From: Micrococcales bacterium
GTDB taxonomy: Bacteria; Actinomycetota; Actinomycetes; Actinomycetales; Microbacteriaceae
Length of the DNA: 36,823 nt
Direction of reading: 5' to 3'
Assembly (NCBI GenBank): GCA_024641015.1
Contig: JAHEDU010000036.1
Coordinates: 1 to 36,823, forward strand
Below are positions 1-9,861 of the stretch, piece by piece (position 1 is the stretch's first letter; every line of letters starts with the position of its first letter). The notes under the pieces were generated by a model. It saw only the letters and a program-made list of their open reading frames with translations, made no database searches and was not told the origin of the DNA. The translations under genes were made by a program, and so were the position numbers.

Positions 1-71
1 TCCTTCGCGGCGCGCATGGTCGGCCAGTCAGAATCTGACCCCATGACAATGGCAACGAGCGGCGTACTCAC
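1..71 (-). CDS. purE: 5-(carboxyamino)imidazole ribonucleotide mutase, N-terminus only (truncated by window start)
   Basis: Reverse complement of 1-71 reads GTG-start VSTPLVAIVMGSDSDWPTMRAAK..., the PurE N-terminal GSDSD motif; lies directly downstream of purK. Confidence 0.85.
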   Translation of the reverse strand, partial: MSTPLVAIVMGSDSDWPTMRAAK

Positions 72-80
72 GCGTTAATG

Positions 81-1184
81 CTAGTTCGCGGGGGTGAAAA
101 TCGCGGCAGCGGCTCGCGCACGGTAGACGACGTCGTCCAGCTCGGAACCCGTCGCCGTGACGTGCCCGACTTTGCGTGCCGCACGGGGTTCCTTGCCGTA
201 GTTGTGAAGTTTCACGCCGCTCTGGTCGTCCAGGCGGGCATAGCGCGCAACATCCATCGCGCCGAACACGTTGACCATGGTCGCCCACTCGTGGCGCGAC
301 TCGGTACTGCCAAGAGGCATGTCGGCGACCGCTCGAAGGTGCTGTTCGAACTGACCGGTGACGCTGCCCTCCATCGTGACGTGTCCCGAATTGTGCGGGC
401 GCATCGCGAGCTCGTTGATCAGAATGCGTTCGTCGGTCGTCTCAAAAAGTTCAATCGCGAGGACGCCCGTCACTCCAAGACCGTCGGCAACTGTTCGCCC
501 AATTTCGGCGGCGAGATCCGTCAGTCGCTGGCTGGCGTGCGGTGCGGGAAGGATGACTTCAGCGCACACTCCTCCGCTCTGGGTGGTCTCGACGACGGGC
601 CACGTTGCGATGTCTCCCGACGGTCGTCGGGCGACGAGCTGTGCGAGTTCGCGGGAATAATCGACAAGTTCCTCGAGCAAAACCGGTCCGGCGGACAGCC
701 ACTCGGCGATCTCGGAGGCGTCCGTGATGACGGCGACACCCTTGCCGTCGTATCCACCGCGCGGGGTCTTCGCGACTACTCGCCCACCGTTCTCGGAAAG
801 GAACCGTGTGACGTCCTCGGCTGAATCTGCTTGTGCCCAGATCGGAACGGGAAGCCCCAGGTCACTGAGGACGCGGCGCATGTGAAGTTTGTCTTGCGCG
901 ACGGCGAGCGCCGACGGGCCCGGCCGAACGGCGATCCCCGCACCGAGAAGCGCCTCAAGAACAGGTGCAGGAACGTGCTCGTGATCGAAGGTGATGACGT
1001 CAACCCCGCGGGCAAAGTCGAGAACCGTCGCAACATCGCGGTAATCGCCGACCGCGGTCGCGCGGTCACGGGCGGACGAATCGGGTGCCTCGGCGAGGAC
1101 ACGAAGCTCGATTCCCAGCTCAATGGCCGGCCCGATCATCATTCGCGCGAGTTGCCCGCCACCGATGACACCGACGACGGTCAT
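81..1184 (-). CDS. purK: 5-(carboxyamino)imidazole ribonucleotide synthase
   Basis: ATP-grasp protein starting MTVVGVIGGGQLARMM, with INELAMRPHNSGH; adjacent to purE. Confidence 0.95.
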   Translation of the reverse strand: MTVVGVIGGGQLARMMIGPAIELGIELRVLAEAPDSSARDRATAVGDYRDVATVLDFARGVDVITFDHEHVPAPVLEALLGAGIAVRPGPSALAVAQDKLHMRRVLSDLGLPVPIWAQADSAEDVTRFLSENGGRVVAKTPRGGYDGKGVAVITDASEIAEWLSAGPVLLEELVDYSRELAQLVARRPSGDIATWPVVETTQSGGVCAEVILPAPHASQRLTDLAAEIGRTVADGLGVTGVLAIELFETTDERILINELAMRPHNSGHVTMEGSVTGQFEQHLRAVADMPLGSTESRHEWATMVNVFGAMDVARYARLDDQSGVKLHNYGKEPRAARKVGHVTATGSELDDVVYRARAAAAIFTPAN

Positions 1185-1229
1185 GGGCTTCTCCTTGGGA
1201 TAACGGGACGTGTCCAGCCTATCGCCGGG

Positions 1230-1922
1230 TCACTCGGCTGGTCGAAGTCGCGTGATCTCGCCGGCGACGATCGGGTCGCCAGAATCAAGTAGGAGAGAAC
1301 CGTCCGCCGATACGGCGCGAACCGCGCCCGTGCGGTGCGTTCCATCCGCGAAATCGATTCGAACAACGTCCCCGCGCATCCCCAGAAAACTGTTCACCCA
1401 GTCGACGGTTCTCGGTGCATCGGTTGCTGCAACCCGGTCGAGGACAACTGCTCGCCACTCGTCGGCGAATTCCTCAGGATCAATGTCGAGCCCCTCAATG
1501 GCCAATGACGTAGCGGTGTCGAGCGGGAGTTCGTCAGCCCCGTGACGAAGATTGACTCCGATTCCCACGACGATTCGGCCGGCGTCGGGCATCTCGGTGA
1601 GAATGCCGGCGACTTTGCGGTCACCGATGTACACGTCGTTCGGCCACTTCATCCACGCGGCAGTTTCCGGGTGCGAACGTCGAAGTGTCTCAATTGCCGC
1701 TGCCCCCGCGATCAGTGGGACGAGGGTGGGAACTGCCACCGATTCGGTCAACACAACCGACAGTGCGAGTCCCCGGCCCGGCGATTCCAGCCAATCACGA
1801 CCGAGACGCCCGCGACCCGCGGTTTGATTGAGGCTTGCGACAGAGTCTCCGTGCGCGGCAACACCGGCTCGAAGCTCAGTGTTCGTGGATTCGACCGTGT
1901 CCAGCCAGCGAACCGGGTTCAC
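1230..1922 (-). CDS. birA: biotin--[acetyl-CoA-carboxylase] ligase
   Basis: WLDTVESTNTEL...NQTAGRGRLGRDW...KWPNDVYIGDRKVAGIL motifs. Likely GTG start at 1922 (VNPVRWLDT), overlapping the upstream stop as GTGA. Confidence 0.92.
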   Translation of the reverse strand: MNPVRWLDTVESTNTELRAGVAAHGDSVASLNQTAGRGRLGRDWLESPGRGLALSVVLTESVAVPTLVPLIAGAAAIETLRRSHPETAAWMKWPNDVYIGDRKVAGILTEMPDAGRIVVGIGVNLRHGADELPLDTATSLAIEGLDIDPEEFADEWRAVVLDRVAATDAPRTVDWVNSFLGMRGDVVRIDFADGTHRTGAVRAVSADGSLLLDSGDPIVAGEITRLRPAE

Positions 1923-2146
1923 TGAGCGTGGTCGTCCCAGGTCTGAATTCCCTGCTCGACTGCTGCGCGAGTGGCGCGTGCTGATGCGGTCCATCGATCG
2001 GGCTCTACCGTTGAATCGACTGCGCCACCTTCACGCAGCATTCCGGCAACGACGGCCTTCGCCGCGGCGATGTCCTCGGCCGTCGGCGTCCCACCCACAA
2101 CCTCGATGAGGTCGAGCGGATTGACGTCCGGAGTTTCGTCGGCCAT
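1919..2146 (-). CDS. acyl-CoA carboxylase epsilon subunit (small)
   Basis: 75-aa [33 protein letters not shown]...; overlaps the beta subunit stop by TAATG. The composition V-GG-PT-EE/D-AA is typical of actinobacterial AccE/PccE. Confidence 0.85.
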   Translation of the reverse strand: MADETPDVNPLDLIEVVGGTPTAEDIAAAKAVVAGMLREGGAVDSTVEPDRWTASARATRAAVEQGIQTWDDHAQ

Positions 2147-3738
2147 TAGAGCGGGATGTTTCCGTGCTTCTTCGGCGGAAGGCTGGCGCGCTTGGTCGCC
2201 AACGCACGCATCGCACGAATGATTGCCGAGCGCGTCATGTGCGGGTAGATGACGTTGTCGATCTCGCCACGTTCGGCCGCAAGGAACGGGCTCGCCACGT
2301 TGTACGTGTACTCGTTCGCCAGCTTGGCGCGAACGGCGTCGATGTCTTCGCCCTTCTCGGCCGCTTCCTTGAGCTCGTTGCGGTACAGAATGTTGACAGC
2401 GCCCTGACCACCCATGACGGCGATTTCGGCGGTCGGCCACGCCATGTTGATGTCGGCACCGAGGTGCTTCGATCCCATGACGATGTACGCCCCGCCGTAC
2501 GCCTTACGCGTGATGACGGTGATGAGCGGAACGGTCGCTTCGGCGTATGCGTAGAGCAATTTCGCACCGCGGCGGATGACGCCCTGCCACTCCTGGTCAG
2601 TACCGGGCAGGTACCCGGGCACATCGACGAGAGTGATGATGGGCAACCCGAACGCGTCACAGAAGCGCACAAATCGAGCCGCCTTCTCGCCGGCCTCGAT
2701 GTTCAACGTGCCCGCCATTTCCTTCGGCTGGTTCGCGATGACACCGACCGGCTTTCCTTCGACGCGCGCAAACCCGATGACGATGTTCGGGGCGAAGAGC
2801 GGCTGAACCTCGAGGAACGAGTCCTCGTCGACGACGTGGTTGATGACCTCGAGCATGTCGTACGGCTGGTTCGCACTGTCGGGGATGATCGTGTCGAGTT
2901 CCTTGTCGCGCTCGCTGATCCCCTCTTCAACGATCGAGGCGTACTCGGTGTGCGTCGCGAGGTTATTCTGCGGCAGGTACGACAGCAGCGCGCGGACGTA
3001 ATCGAACGCGTCCGGCTCGTCACTCGCGAGGAAGTGCGAAACACCCGTGTCCTGCGAATGCTTGCGCGCACCGCCCAGGTCCTCCATCTCGACGTCCTCG
3101 CCGGTGACGGCCTTGATGACATCGGGGCCCGTGACGAACATCTGGCTTGTCTTATCGACCATGACCACGAAGTCAGTAAGTGCGGGCGAATAGACGGCGC
3201 CACCAGCTGCGGGACCACAAATGATCGAAATCTGCGGGATGACGCCCGACGACGCGGTGTTGAGGCGGAAAATCTCGCCGTACTTACCAAGAGCGGTGAC
3301 ACCCTCTTGAATGCGGGCTCCACCCGAATCGAGAATTCCGATGAGCGGAACGCCCGCCTTGAGCGCGTATTCCTGAAGTTTGACGATCTTGGCGCCGGCC
3401 GCCTCGCCGAGCGAACCGCCGAAGACCGAGAAGTCCTGGCTGAAGATGGCGACCTGACGGCCGTGAACAGTTCCAACACCGATGATGACCGAGTCACGGT
3501 CGGGGCGGTTCGAGCCGCCGACGTCGGCACGCGACTTGCGGAACTTGTCGATCTCCGTCAGCGCGGTGCCGGGGTCGATAAGCATCTGAATGCGGTCCAT
3601 CGCCGCGTTCTTGCCCTTCGGCTTCTGCTTCTCGGCGGCAACTTTCTGAGCCGTCTTGAGGTTGTCGAGTCGCGCCTGGAAGTCGGCAAGACGGCCAGCC
3701 GTCGTCGACATGTCGGGGGTGGTGGAGTCTTCGGTCAC
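2146..3738 (-). CDS. acyl-CoA (propionyl/acetyl-CoA) carboxylase beta subunit
   Basis: Carboxyltransferase domain: [59 protein letters not shown] start. Confidence 0.95.
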   Translation of the reverse strand: MTEDSTTPDMSTTAGRLADFQARLDNLKTAQKVAAEKQKPKGKNAAMDRIQMLIDPGTALTEIDKFRKSRADVGGSNRPDRDSVIIGVGTVHGRQVAIFSQDFSVFGGSLGEAAGAKIVKLQEYALKAGVPLIGILDSGGARIQEGVTALGKYGEIFRLNTASSGVIPQISIICGPAAGGAVYSPALTDFVVMVDKTSQMFVTGPDVIKAVTGEDVEMEDLGGARKHSQDTGVSHFLASDEPDAFDYVRALLSYLPQNNLATHTEYASIVEEGISERDKELDTIIPDSANQPYDMLEVINHVVDEDSFLEVQPLFAPNIVIGFARVEGKPVGVIANQPKEMAGTLNIEAGEKAARFVRFCDAFGLPIITLVDVPGYLPGTDQEWQGVIRRGAKLLYAYAEATVPLITVITRKAYGGAYIVMGSKHLGADINMAWPTAEIAVMGGQGAVNILYRNELKEAAEKGEDIDAVRAKLANEYTYNVASPFLAAERGEIDNVIYPHMTRSAIIRAMRALATKRASLPPKKHGNIPL

Positions 3739-3773
3739 ACGCTCACAATACCGAGCAACGCGCCCATCGGCAC

Positions 3774-5039
3774 CTATTCGGGCGCATTCCCCTCGCGCAC
3801 GAGGGTGGCCACAGCTTCGACGTGATGCGTGTGCGGGAACATGTCGAGCGCCGTCAGCTTCGACAGGCGGTAGCCGGCTGCCGAGGCAAACGCGACGTCG
3901 CGGGCAAGCGCCACAGGGTCACAAGCGACATAGACGAGTTGTGCGGGGGCAAGTCGTGTGAGCAAGGCCATGACGTCTCGGCCCGCACCGGTGCGAGGCG
4001 GGTCGAGAACAACAGTTGCCGCCTCGAGACGAGTTCGCTCAACGGGGGTCGCACGGCGGTCCAGCGCGGACAACCAACGGTCCACCTTTGCCGTTTCCGC
4101 CATCGCGCCAACCCACTCGGCGAGATTCTCCCCCGCGTGCTCAGTTGCGCGCTCGTTCGCCTCGACCGAGGTGACTCGGGTCGATGAACCGCCGACATCC
4201 GCGAGCGCCGCCGCGAAAAGCCCGACCCCGCCATAGAGGTCGAGGTTGTAGGCCGTCGCGTCGAATCGGCTGGGGTCAATTGCCCCGCGCACCGCGTTCG
4301 TCAACGCGACGGGAGCACCGTGGTGCACCTGCCAGAAACCGTTGTCGTCGACGCGGAACTCGCGATCGCCCACCTTCTCGCGAATCACCGTCGGCTTCTG
4401 GTGCCCCACAATCAACCGCGGGTCACCAATGGACGGCGAGAGCACATCGACCGAGCCGACGTTTCCGTACTCCTCGGTCAGCGGAGCGATCTGATTGATG
4501 CCGGCGCTCGCGAGCGGAAGCGACGAGACACGAATGATGTCGTGTGACTTGCGCGCACGCGGCCCGACATGCCCGCGGTCATCGGTGTGAAGTCGGACTC
4601 GAGTTCGCCAGCCAAGCCCCTTCGCCTTGTCGTCACCGGGGAGAGCTTCGACCTTGTCGAGCAACAGCGAGACCGTGGCGGGGTCTACCTTTCCGAAACG
4701 AATGAGCGCGTCACGAAGTACTTCCTTCTTGAGTTCGCGCTGGTGAGCGAGGACGATGTGTCCGAAGTCGGCGCCGCCGACGCGCTTCTCGGGATCACGC
4801 GACACATCGGCTTCGTGCCAGATGTGCGGGACACGGAATTCCGACGGGGTGACGACCGAGACGGTGTCCGCCCACCAGAAACTCGACTTGGAATCATCCG
4901 TGACTCGAGCGATGACCGTCTCGCCGGGAACGGCGTCAGAGACGAAAACCACGCGTCCATCAAGTCGTGCGACCGAGTACCCACCGTGCGCAATCCCTGT
5001 CGGAGTCAGTTCAACGTTCTGTCCAAGCCATTCACCCAT
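3774..5039 (-). CDS. TRAM-domain class I SAM-dependent RNA (uracil-5-)methyltransferase, RumA/TrmA family
   Basis: N-terminal TRAM-like segment ([25 protein letters not shown]), [15 protein letters not shown] motif, [10 protein letters not shown] and YVACDP motifs. Confidence 0.88.
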   Translation of the reverse strand: MGEWLGQNVELTPTGIAHGGYSVARLDGRVVFVSDAVPGETVIARVTDDSKSSFWWADTVSVVTPSEFRVPHIWHEADVSRDPEKRVGGADFGHIVLAHQRELKKEVLRDALIRFGKVDPATVSLLLDKVEALPGDDKAKGLGWRTRVRLHTDDRGHVGPRARKSHDIIRVSSLPLASAGINQIAPLTEEYGNVGSVDVLSPSIGDPRLIVGHQKPTVIREKVGDREFRVDDNGFWQVHHGAPVALTNAVRGAIDPSRFDATAYNLDLYGGVGLFAAALADVGGSSTRVTSVEANERATEHAGENLAEWVGAMAETAKVDRWLSALDRRATPVERTRLEAATVVLDPPRTGAGRDVMALLTRLAPAQLVYVACDPVALARDVAFASAAGYRLSKLTALDMFPHTHHVEAVATLVREGNAPE

Positions 5040-5072
5040 GCCTCCAGCCTACGAGTTGGGTAGTGTCGGGCT

Positions 5073-5690
5073 GTGCGTTTGTACCTTGCCTCCACTTCCC
5101 CCGCCCGCTTGGCGACTCTGCGATCGGCGGGCATCGAACCCGTGACGTACTCGCCGGATGTCGACGAAGATGCCGTGGTGGCTGCCGCTGGTGAGCTCTC
5201 GGCACACGACATGGTCGCGCTTCTCGCCCGCACCAAGGCCGAGGCGGTGCGCGACATTCACGGGAACGACATCGACGGCTTGATTCTGGGTGGGGACAGC
5301 GCGTTCGTGATTGACGGCGTCATCCACGGCAAGCCGCACGAACCGGCCGTCGCCAAAGAGCGGTGGCTGCGCCAGACCGGTCGATCGGGTGTCCTGTATT
5401 CGGGCCACTGGCTCATCGACAATCGTGGGGGCCGAGACGCGGGCGGAGTCGGAATTGTCACGCACGCCGCAGTCCACTTCGCGGACGTCACCGAGACTGA
5501 AATCGAAGCGTACATCGCAACGGGCGAGCCGCTCAAAGTTGCCGGCGCCTTCACGATTGATTCACTGGGCGGCGCATTCATCGACCGAATTGTCGGCGAC
5601 CCGCACACCGTTGTCGGGCTGTCGCTGCCCGCGCTGCGCAACCTCGTCCGGTCATTCAACATCGAATGGACTGACCTCTGGAACCGCTGA
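5073..5690 (+). CDS. maf: Maf-like nucleoside triphosphate pyrophosphatase
   Basis: MRLYLASTSPARLATLRSAGI..., LILGGDSAFVIDG, GAFTIDSLGGAFIDRIVGDPHTVVGLSLP; GTG start. Confidence 0.92.
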   Translation: MRLYLASTSPARLATLRSAGIEPVTYSPDVDEDAVVAAAGELSAHDMVALLARTKAEAVRDIHGNDIDGLILGGDSAFVIDGVIHGKPHEPAVAKERWLRQTGRSGVLYSGHWLIDNRGGRDAGGVGIVTHAAVHFADVTETEIEAYIATGEPLKVAGAFTIDSLGGAFIDRIVGDPHTVVGLSLPALRNLVRSFNIEWTDLWNR

Positions 5691-5732
5691 CGGTTACTGA
5701 CAGGTTGCGCCTCGACCAATAGGCTAAGGGTC

Positions 5733-7505
5733 ATGTCGAAGCGCATCTCCAAGGTTCTCATCGCCAACCGTGGCGAGATTGCTGTCCGCGTCATCCGCGC
5801 AGCCAAAGACGCCGGAATCAAGACGGTTGCCGTCTACGCGAACCAGGACATCAACGCCCAGCACGTGAGCCTCGCCGACGAGGCGATTTCGCTGAACGGG
5901 ACGACCAGCGCCGAGACGTACCTCGTCATCGACAAGATTCTGGATGCCGCCAAGCGCACGGGCGCAGACGCGATTCACCCCGGGTACGGCTTCCTTGCCG
6001 AAAACGCCGACTTCGCTCGCGCGGTTATTGCTGCCGGAATCATCTGGATCGGACCCAGTCCCGAAGCGATTGAGCGACTAGGCGACAAGGTCAGTGCTCG
6101 TCACGTCGCCGAAAAGGTCGGCGCTCCGCTCGCACCCGGAACGATCAACCCTGTCGACAACGCCGATGAGGTGCTCGCGTTCGTTGACATCCATGGACTC
6201 CCCGTCGCCATCAAGGCGGCGTTCGGCGGTGGTGGTCGCGGCCTCAAGGTCGCCCGCACTCGCGAGGAAATCCCCGAGCTCTTCGAATCGGCCACCCGTG
6301 AAGCCGTCGCCGCCTTCGGCCGCGGTGAGTGCTTCGTCGAGAAGTACCTCGACAAGCCACGTCACGTCGAAACCCAGTGTCTCGCTGACTCGAAGGGCAA
6401 TGTCGTTGTCGTCTCGACCCGCGACTGCTCACTCCAGCGCCGCCACCAGAAGCTCGTCGAAGAAGCTCCCGCACCGTTCGTGACGGAAGCGCAGCGCAAA
6501 CTTCTCTACACCGCGTCGAAGAACATCCTCAAAGAGGTCGGCTACGTCGGTGCAGGTACCTGCGAGTTCCTGATTGGCGCCGACGGAACGATCACGTTCC
6601 TCGAGGTCAACACACGGCTCCAGGTCGAACACCCCGTTTCCGAAGAGGTCACCGGCCTCGACCTCGTCCGCGAGCAGTTCCGCATCGCCGAGGGTGGACT
6701 CGTCGACTATCCGGACCCGGAAATCAAGGGCCACTCGATCGAATTCCGCATCAATGGCGAAGACGCGGGCGCTAACTTCCGCCCGACCCCCGGTCCGGTT
6801 CTGGAACTTCGCATCCCCGGAGGCCCCGGAATTCGTGTCGACTCGGGCGTCGTCGCTGGAGACGTCATCTCCGGGTCGTTCGACTCACTTCTCGCGAAGC
6901 TCATCGTCACCGGAACCGACCGCGCCGACGCACTGGCCAAGGCCCGTCGCGCACTCGCCGAATTCCACGTCGTCGGACTTCCCACGGTTCTGCCGTTCCA
7001 CCGACTCGTCGTCAACGACCCCGCTTTTGCGCCCGAGGGCGACAAGCCGTTCTCGATCTATACGTCGTGGATTGAAACCGAGTTCGTCAACACGGTCGAG
7101 CCGGCCCCCGCGTCGAACGCGCCGATCGAGGCGACCGATACGCGTCACACCGTGATCGTCGAGGTCGACGGCAAGCGCCTCGAAGTCACCGTCCCCGACA
7201 GCCTGATCCCGACGTCACAACGCGCACACAAGCCGATTGCACCCGTTCGTTCGAAGACAGCTCACGGAGCTGGTGCTGGCGGCGGTAACTCGGTCGCATC
7301 ACCGATGCAGGCGACCGTCGTCAAGGTCGAGGTCAAGCCCGGCGACACCGTCGTTCAGGGTCAGACCGTTGTCGTCCTCGAGGCGATGAAGATGGAACAG
7401 TCGATTCCCGCACCGCGCGATGGTGTTGTTGCCACAGTCACGGCCGAGGTCGGTACGACGATCAAGAGCGGCACAGTTCTGCTCACCCTCGAAAAGCCCG
7501 AGTAA
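5733..7505 (+). CDS. acyl-CoA carboxylase alpha subunit (biotin carboxylase + BCCP)
   Basis: [50 protein letters not shown] and C-terminal biotinyl motif [10 protein letters not shown]. Confidence 0.97.
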   Translation: MSKRISKVLIANRGEIAVRVIRAAKDAGIKTVAVYANQDINAQHVSLADEAISLNGTTSAETYLVIDKILDAAKRTGADAIHPGYGFLAENADFARAVIAAGIIWIGPSPEAIERLGDKVSARHVAEKVGAPLAPGTINPVDNADEVLAFVDIHGLPVAIKAAFGGGGRGLKVARTREEIPELFESATREAVAAFGRGECFVEKYLDKPRHVETQCLADSKGNVVVVSTRDCSLQRRHQKLVEEAPAPFVTEAQRKLLYTASKNILKEVGYVGAGTCEFLIGADGTITFLEVNTRLQVEHPVSEEVTGLDLVREQFRIAEGGLVDYPDPEIKGHSIEFRINGEDAGANFRPTPGPVLELRIPGGPGIRVDSGVVAGDVISGSFDSLLAKLIVTGTDRADALAKARRALAEFHVVGLPTVLPFHRLVVNDPAFAPEGDKPFSIYTSWIETEFVNTVEPAPASNAPIEATDTRHTVIVEVDGKRLEVTVPDSLIPTSQRAHKPIAPVRSKTAHGAGAGGGNSVASPMQATVVKVEVKPGDTVVQGQTVVVLEAMKMEQSIPAPRDGVVATVTAEVGTTIKSGTVLLTLEKPE

Positions 7506-7520
7506 TCGGGATTCGCGCAC

Positions 7521-8957
7521 CTACTTCTTGAGCAGGTGCATGCCCTTCGCGGTGTCCGCGATTCCGCCGGCGAGCGACGGGTAGACACTCCACGAACGCG
7601 CAATCTGGTCGACCGTGTGGCGGTGTTCCATCGCGAACGACAGGAAGTTGATGAGTTCGCTCGCACGCTGGGCGACGATGACACCACCGATGAGAATTCC
7701 CGATTCAGGCTGAGCGATCAGCTTCACGAAACCGTCCGTCGTCCCCTGCATCTTCGCGCGGGGATTGGCGTCCAGGTCGAGTTTGTGCACGATCCCGTTG
7801 ACAACTCCCGACTTCACGTCGTTCTCGGTGTAACCGACGGTCGCGATTTCGGGGGAGGTAAAGATGTTCGAACAGACCAGTCGCGTGTCGAGCGGCTTCG
7901 CGAAGTCGCCGAGCGCGTGGAACACCGCGGTACGCCCCTGGTGTGAGGCCACCGATGCGAGCGGCGGAGCATCCGAGCAGTCGCCGACGGCATAGATGTT
8001 GCTCACCGACGTGCGCGCGACCTTGTTGACGACGATGTTTCCCGACTCGCTAGTCACGACGCCGGCCTCTTCAAGACCGATGGTCGCGGTGTTCGGGATC
8101 GACCCAACCGCCATGAGGCAGTGCGTCGCTTCGATTGTCTTGCCATCGCTCAGGGTGACGACAACTCCGGTGTCTGTCGCCTCGACCTTGTCGGCGCGGC
8201 TCTTGGACTTGAGCGTCATTCCGCGACGGATGAAAACGTCTTCGAGGACCTGGGCGGCGTCGCCGTCCTCGCCCGGGAGAACGCGGTCACGGCTCGAGAT
8301 CAGGGTGACCTTCGCGCCGAGGTTCGTGTAGGCCGATGCGAACTCGGCGCCGGTGACACCCGACCCAATGACGACGAGGTGTTCGGGGACCTCGGTGAGG
8401 TTGTACAGCTGCGTCCACGTGAGGATTCGCTTGCCGTCCGGCTCAGCCGATGGGAGCGTGCGGGGGCGTGCACCGACCGCGACGATTACGGTATCGGCAT
8501 CGAACGAGTCGAAATCTTTACCTGTTGCACCGGAGGTCTTGACGATGACGCGCTTCGGGCCGTCGAGTCGGCCTTCGCCAGCGACGACCTTGACGCCGGC
8601 AGCCTTGAGGGTCGCCGCCATGTCCGTGCTGGTTTCTTTGGCAAGGCGGAGAAGTCGTTCGTTGACCGCGCCGAGGTTGACGGCAACGGACGGCTGGTGG
8701 GGTCGGTCGTCGGCACCGTCGACAAAGAACTGAACACCGAGTTCGGTCGACTCACCGACGGCGACGGCGGCATCCGCGGTCGCGATGAGCGTCTTCGACG
8801 GAACGACATCGGTCAAGACTGCACTGCCACCGACTCCGCTGCGTTCGATCAGAGTCGTCTGCGCACCGAGCTGTGCGGCGGCGAGGGCGGCGTCATATCC
8901 GCCGGGACCTCCGCCAATAACGACGACACGGTGTGGGGCAATTTTCTGGGCAGTCAC
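7521..8957 (-). CDS. NAD(P)H-dependent flavoprotein of the disulfide-reductase family, LpdA-like (quinone reductase type), without redox-active cysteines
   Basis: VVVIGGGPGGYDAALAAAQLG, IGSGVTGAEFASAY, YAVGDCSDAPPLASVA. The CxxxxC region reads GVGGSAVLTDVVPSKT. Likely GTG start at 8957. Confidence 0.85.
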   Translation of the reverse strand: MTAQKIAPHRVVVIGGGPGGYDAALAAAQLGAQTTLIERSGVGGSAVLTDVVPSKTLIATADAAVAVGESTELGVQFFVDGADDRPHQPSVAVNLGAVNERLLRLAKETSTDMAATLKAAGVKVVAGEGRLDGPKRVIVKTSGATGKDFDSFDADTVIVAVGARPRTLPSAEPDGKRILTWTQLYNLTEVPEHLVVIGSGVTGAEFASAYTNLGAKVTLISSRDRVLPGEDGDAAQVLEDVFIRRGMTLKSKSRADKVEATDTGVVVTLSDGKTIEATHCLMAVGSIPNTATIGLEEAGVVTSESGNIVVNKVARTSVSNIYAVGDCSDAPPLASVASHQGRTAVFHALGDFAKPLDTRLVCSNIFTSPEIATVGYTENDVKSGVVNGIVHKLDLDANPRAKMQGTTDGFVKLIAQPESGILIGGVIVAQRASELINFLSFAMEHRHTVDQIARSWSVYPSLAGGIADTAKGMHLLKK

Positions 8958-9018
8958 TCTCCTATTGTTCCACCCTCGCACCGTTTCGCTGGGCGCGTTT
9001 GCGTTCTAGGCTGAAGTC

Positions 9019-9858
9019 ATGAAGCACAACGACGCGCACCCCCTCAATGACCGATCCGTCGACCCGAAGGAGGTCGCCCGTAAGGCGGCCGAACAGATTG
9101 CCGCGAAGACCGGCGTCGTTCGCCACGACATCGCACTGACGCTCGGTTCGGGTTGGGGCAAGGCCGCCGATTTGATTGGCGAAACCGTCGCAGAGTTCCC
9201 CGCCACCGAGATCACCGGGTTCTCGAAGCCCGCCGTCGAAGGCCACGTCGGAACGATACGTTCCATTCGCACCGCCAGCGGACACCACGTCCTCATCATT
9301 GGTGCACGCACGCACTTCTACGAGGACCACGGCGTCCGTCGCGTTGTTCACTCGGTCCGCACCGCCGCGGCAACGGGCGCGAAAATCATGGTGCTCACCA
9401 ACGGCGCCGGCGGACTCAAGGAATCGTGGGGGCCGGGAACGCCCGTCCTTATCAGCGACCACATCAACCTCACCGCGTCTTCGCCACTTGAGGGCGCAAC
9501 CTTCATCGACTTGACCGACCTGTACTCCACGCGACTTCGCGACCTCGCCCGCACCGTCGAGCCCAGTCTCGACGAAGGCGTCTACGTTCAGTTCCGCGGC
9601 CCCCACTACGAGACCCCTGCCGAAGTTCAGATGGCTGGCCGCATGGGTGGACACATCGTCGGAATGTCGACCGCACTGGAAGCCATCGCCGCTCGCGAAG
9701 CGGGCATGGAGGTTCTCGGCTTCTCGCTCATTACCAACCTGGCCGCCGGACTGGGCGAACCACTCAGTCACGCCGAGGTCATCGCCGCGGGCAAAGACGC
9801 CGAGCCCGTCATCTCGAAGTTGTTGGCCGAGGTGGTCAACACCATTACCAAGGGATAG
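9019..9858 (+). CDS. punA: purine-nucleoside phosphorylase
   Basis: LGSGWGKAADLI, VLTNGAGGL, GPHYETPAEVQMAGRMGGHIVGMST. Confidence 0.95.
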   Translation: MKHNDAHPLNDRSVDPKEVARKAAEQIAAKTGVVRHDIALTLGSGWGKAADLIGETVAEFPATEITGFSKPAVEGHVGTIRSIRTASGHHVLIIGARTHFYEDHGVRRVVHSVRTAAATGAKIMVLTNGAGGLKESWGPGTPVLISDHINLTASSPLEGATFIDLTDLYSTRLRDLARTVEPSLDEGVYVQFRGPHYETPAEVQMAGRMGGHIVGMSTALEAIAAREAGMEVLGFSLITNLAAGLGEPLSHAEVIAAGKDAEPVISKLLAEVVNTITKG

Positions 9859-9861
9859 CCG

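Noticed and set aside
2164-3825. 553-aa plus-strand ORF opposite the carboxylase beta subunit
   Set aside because: Shadow ORF in the frame complementary to a strongly conserved gene; no domain signature.
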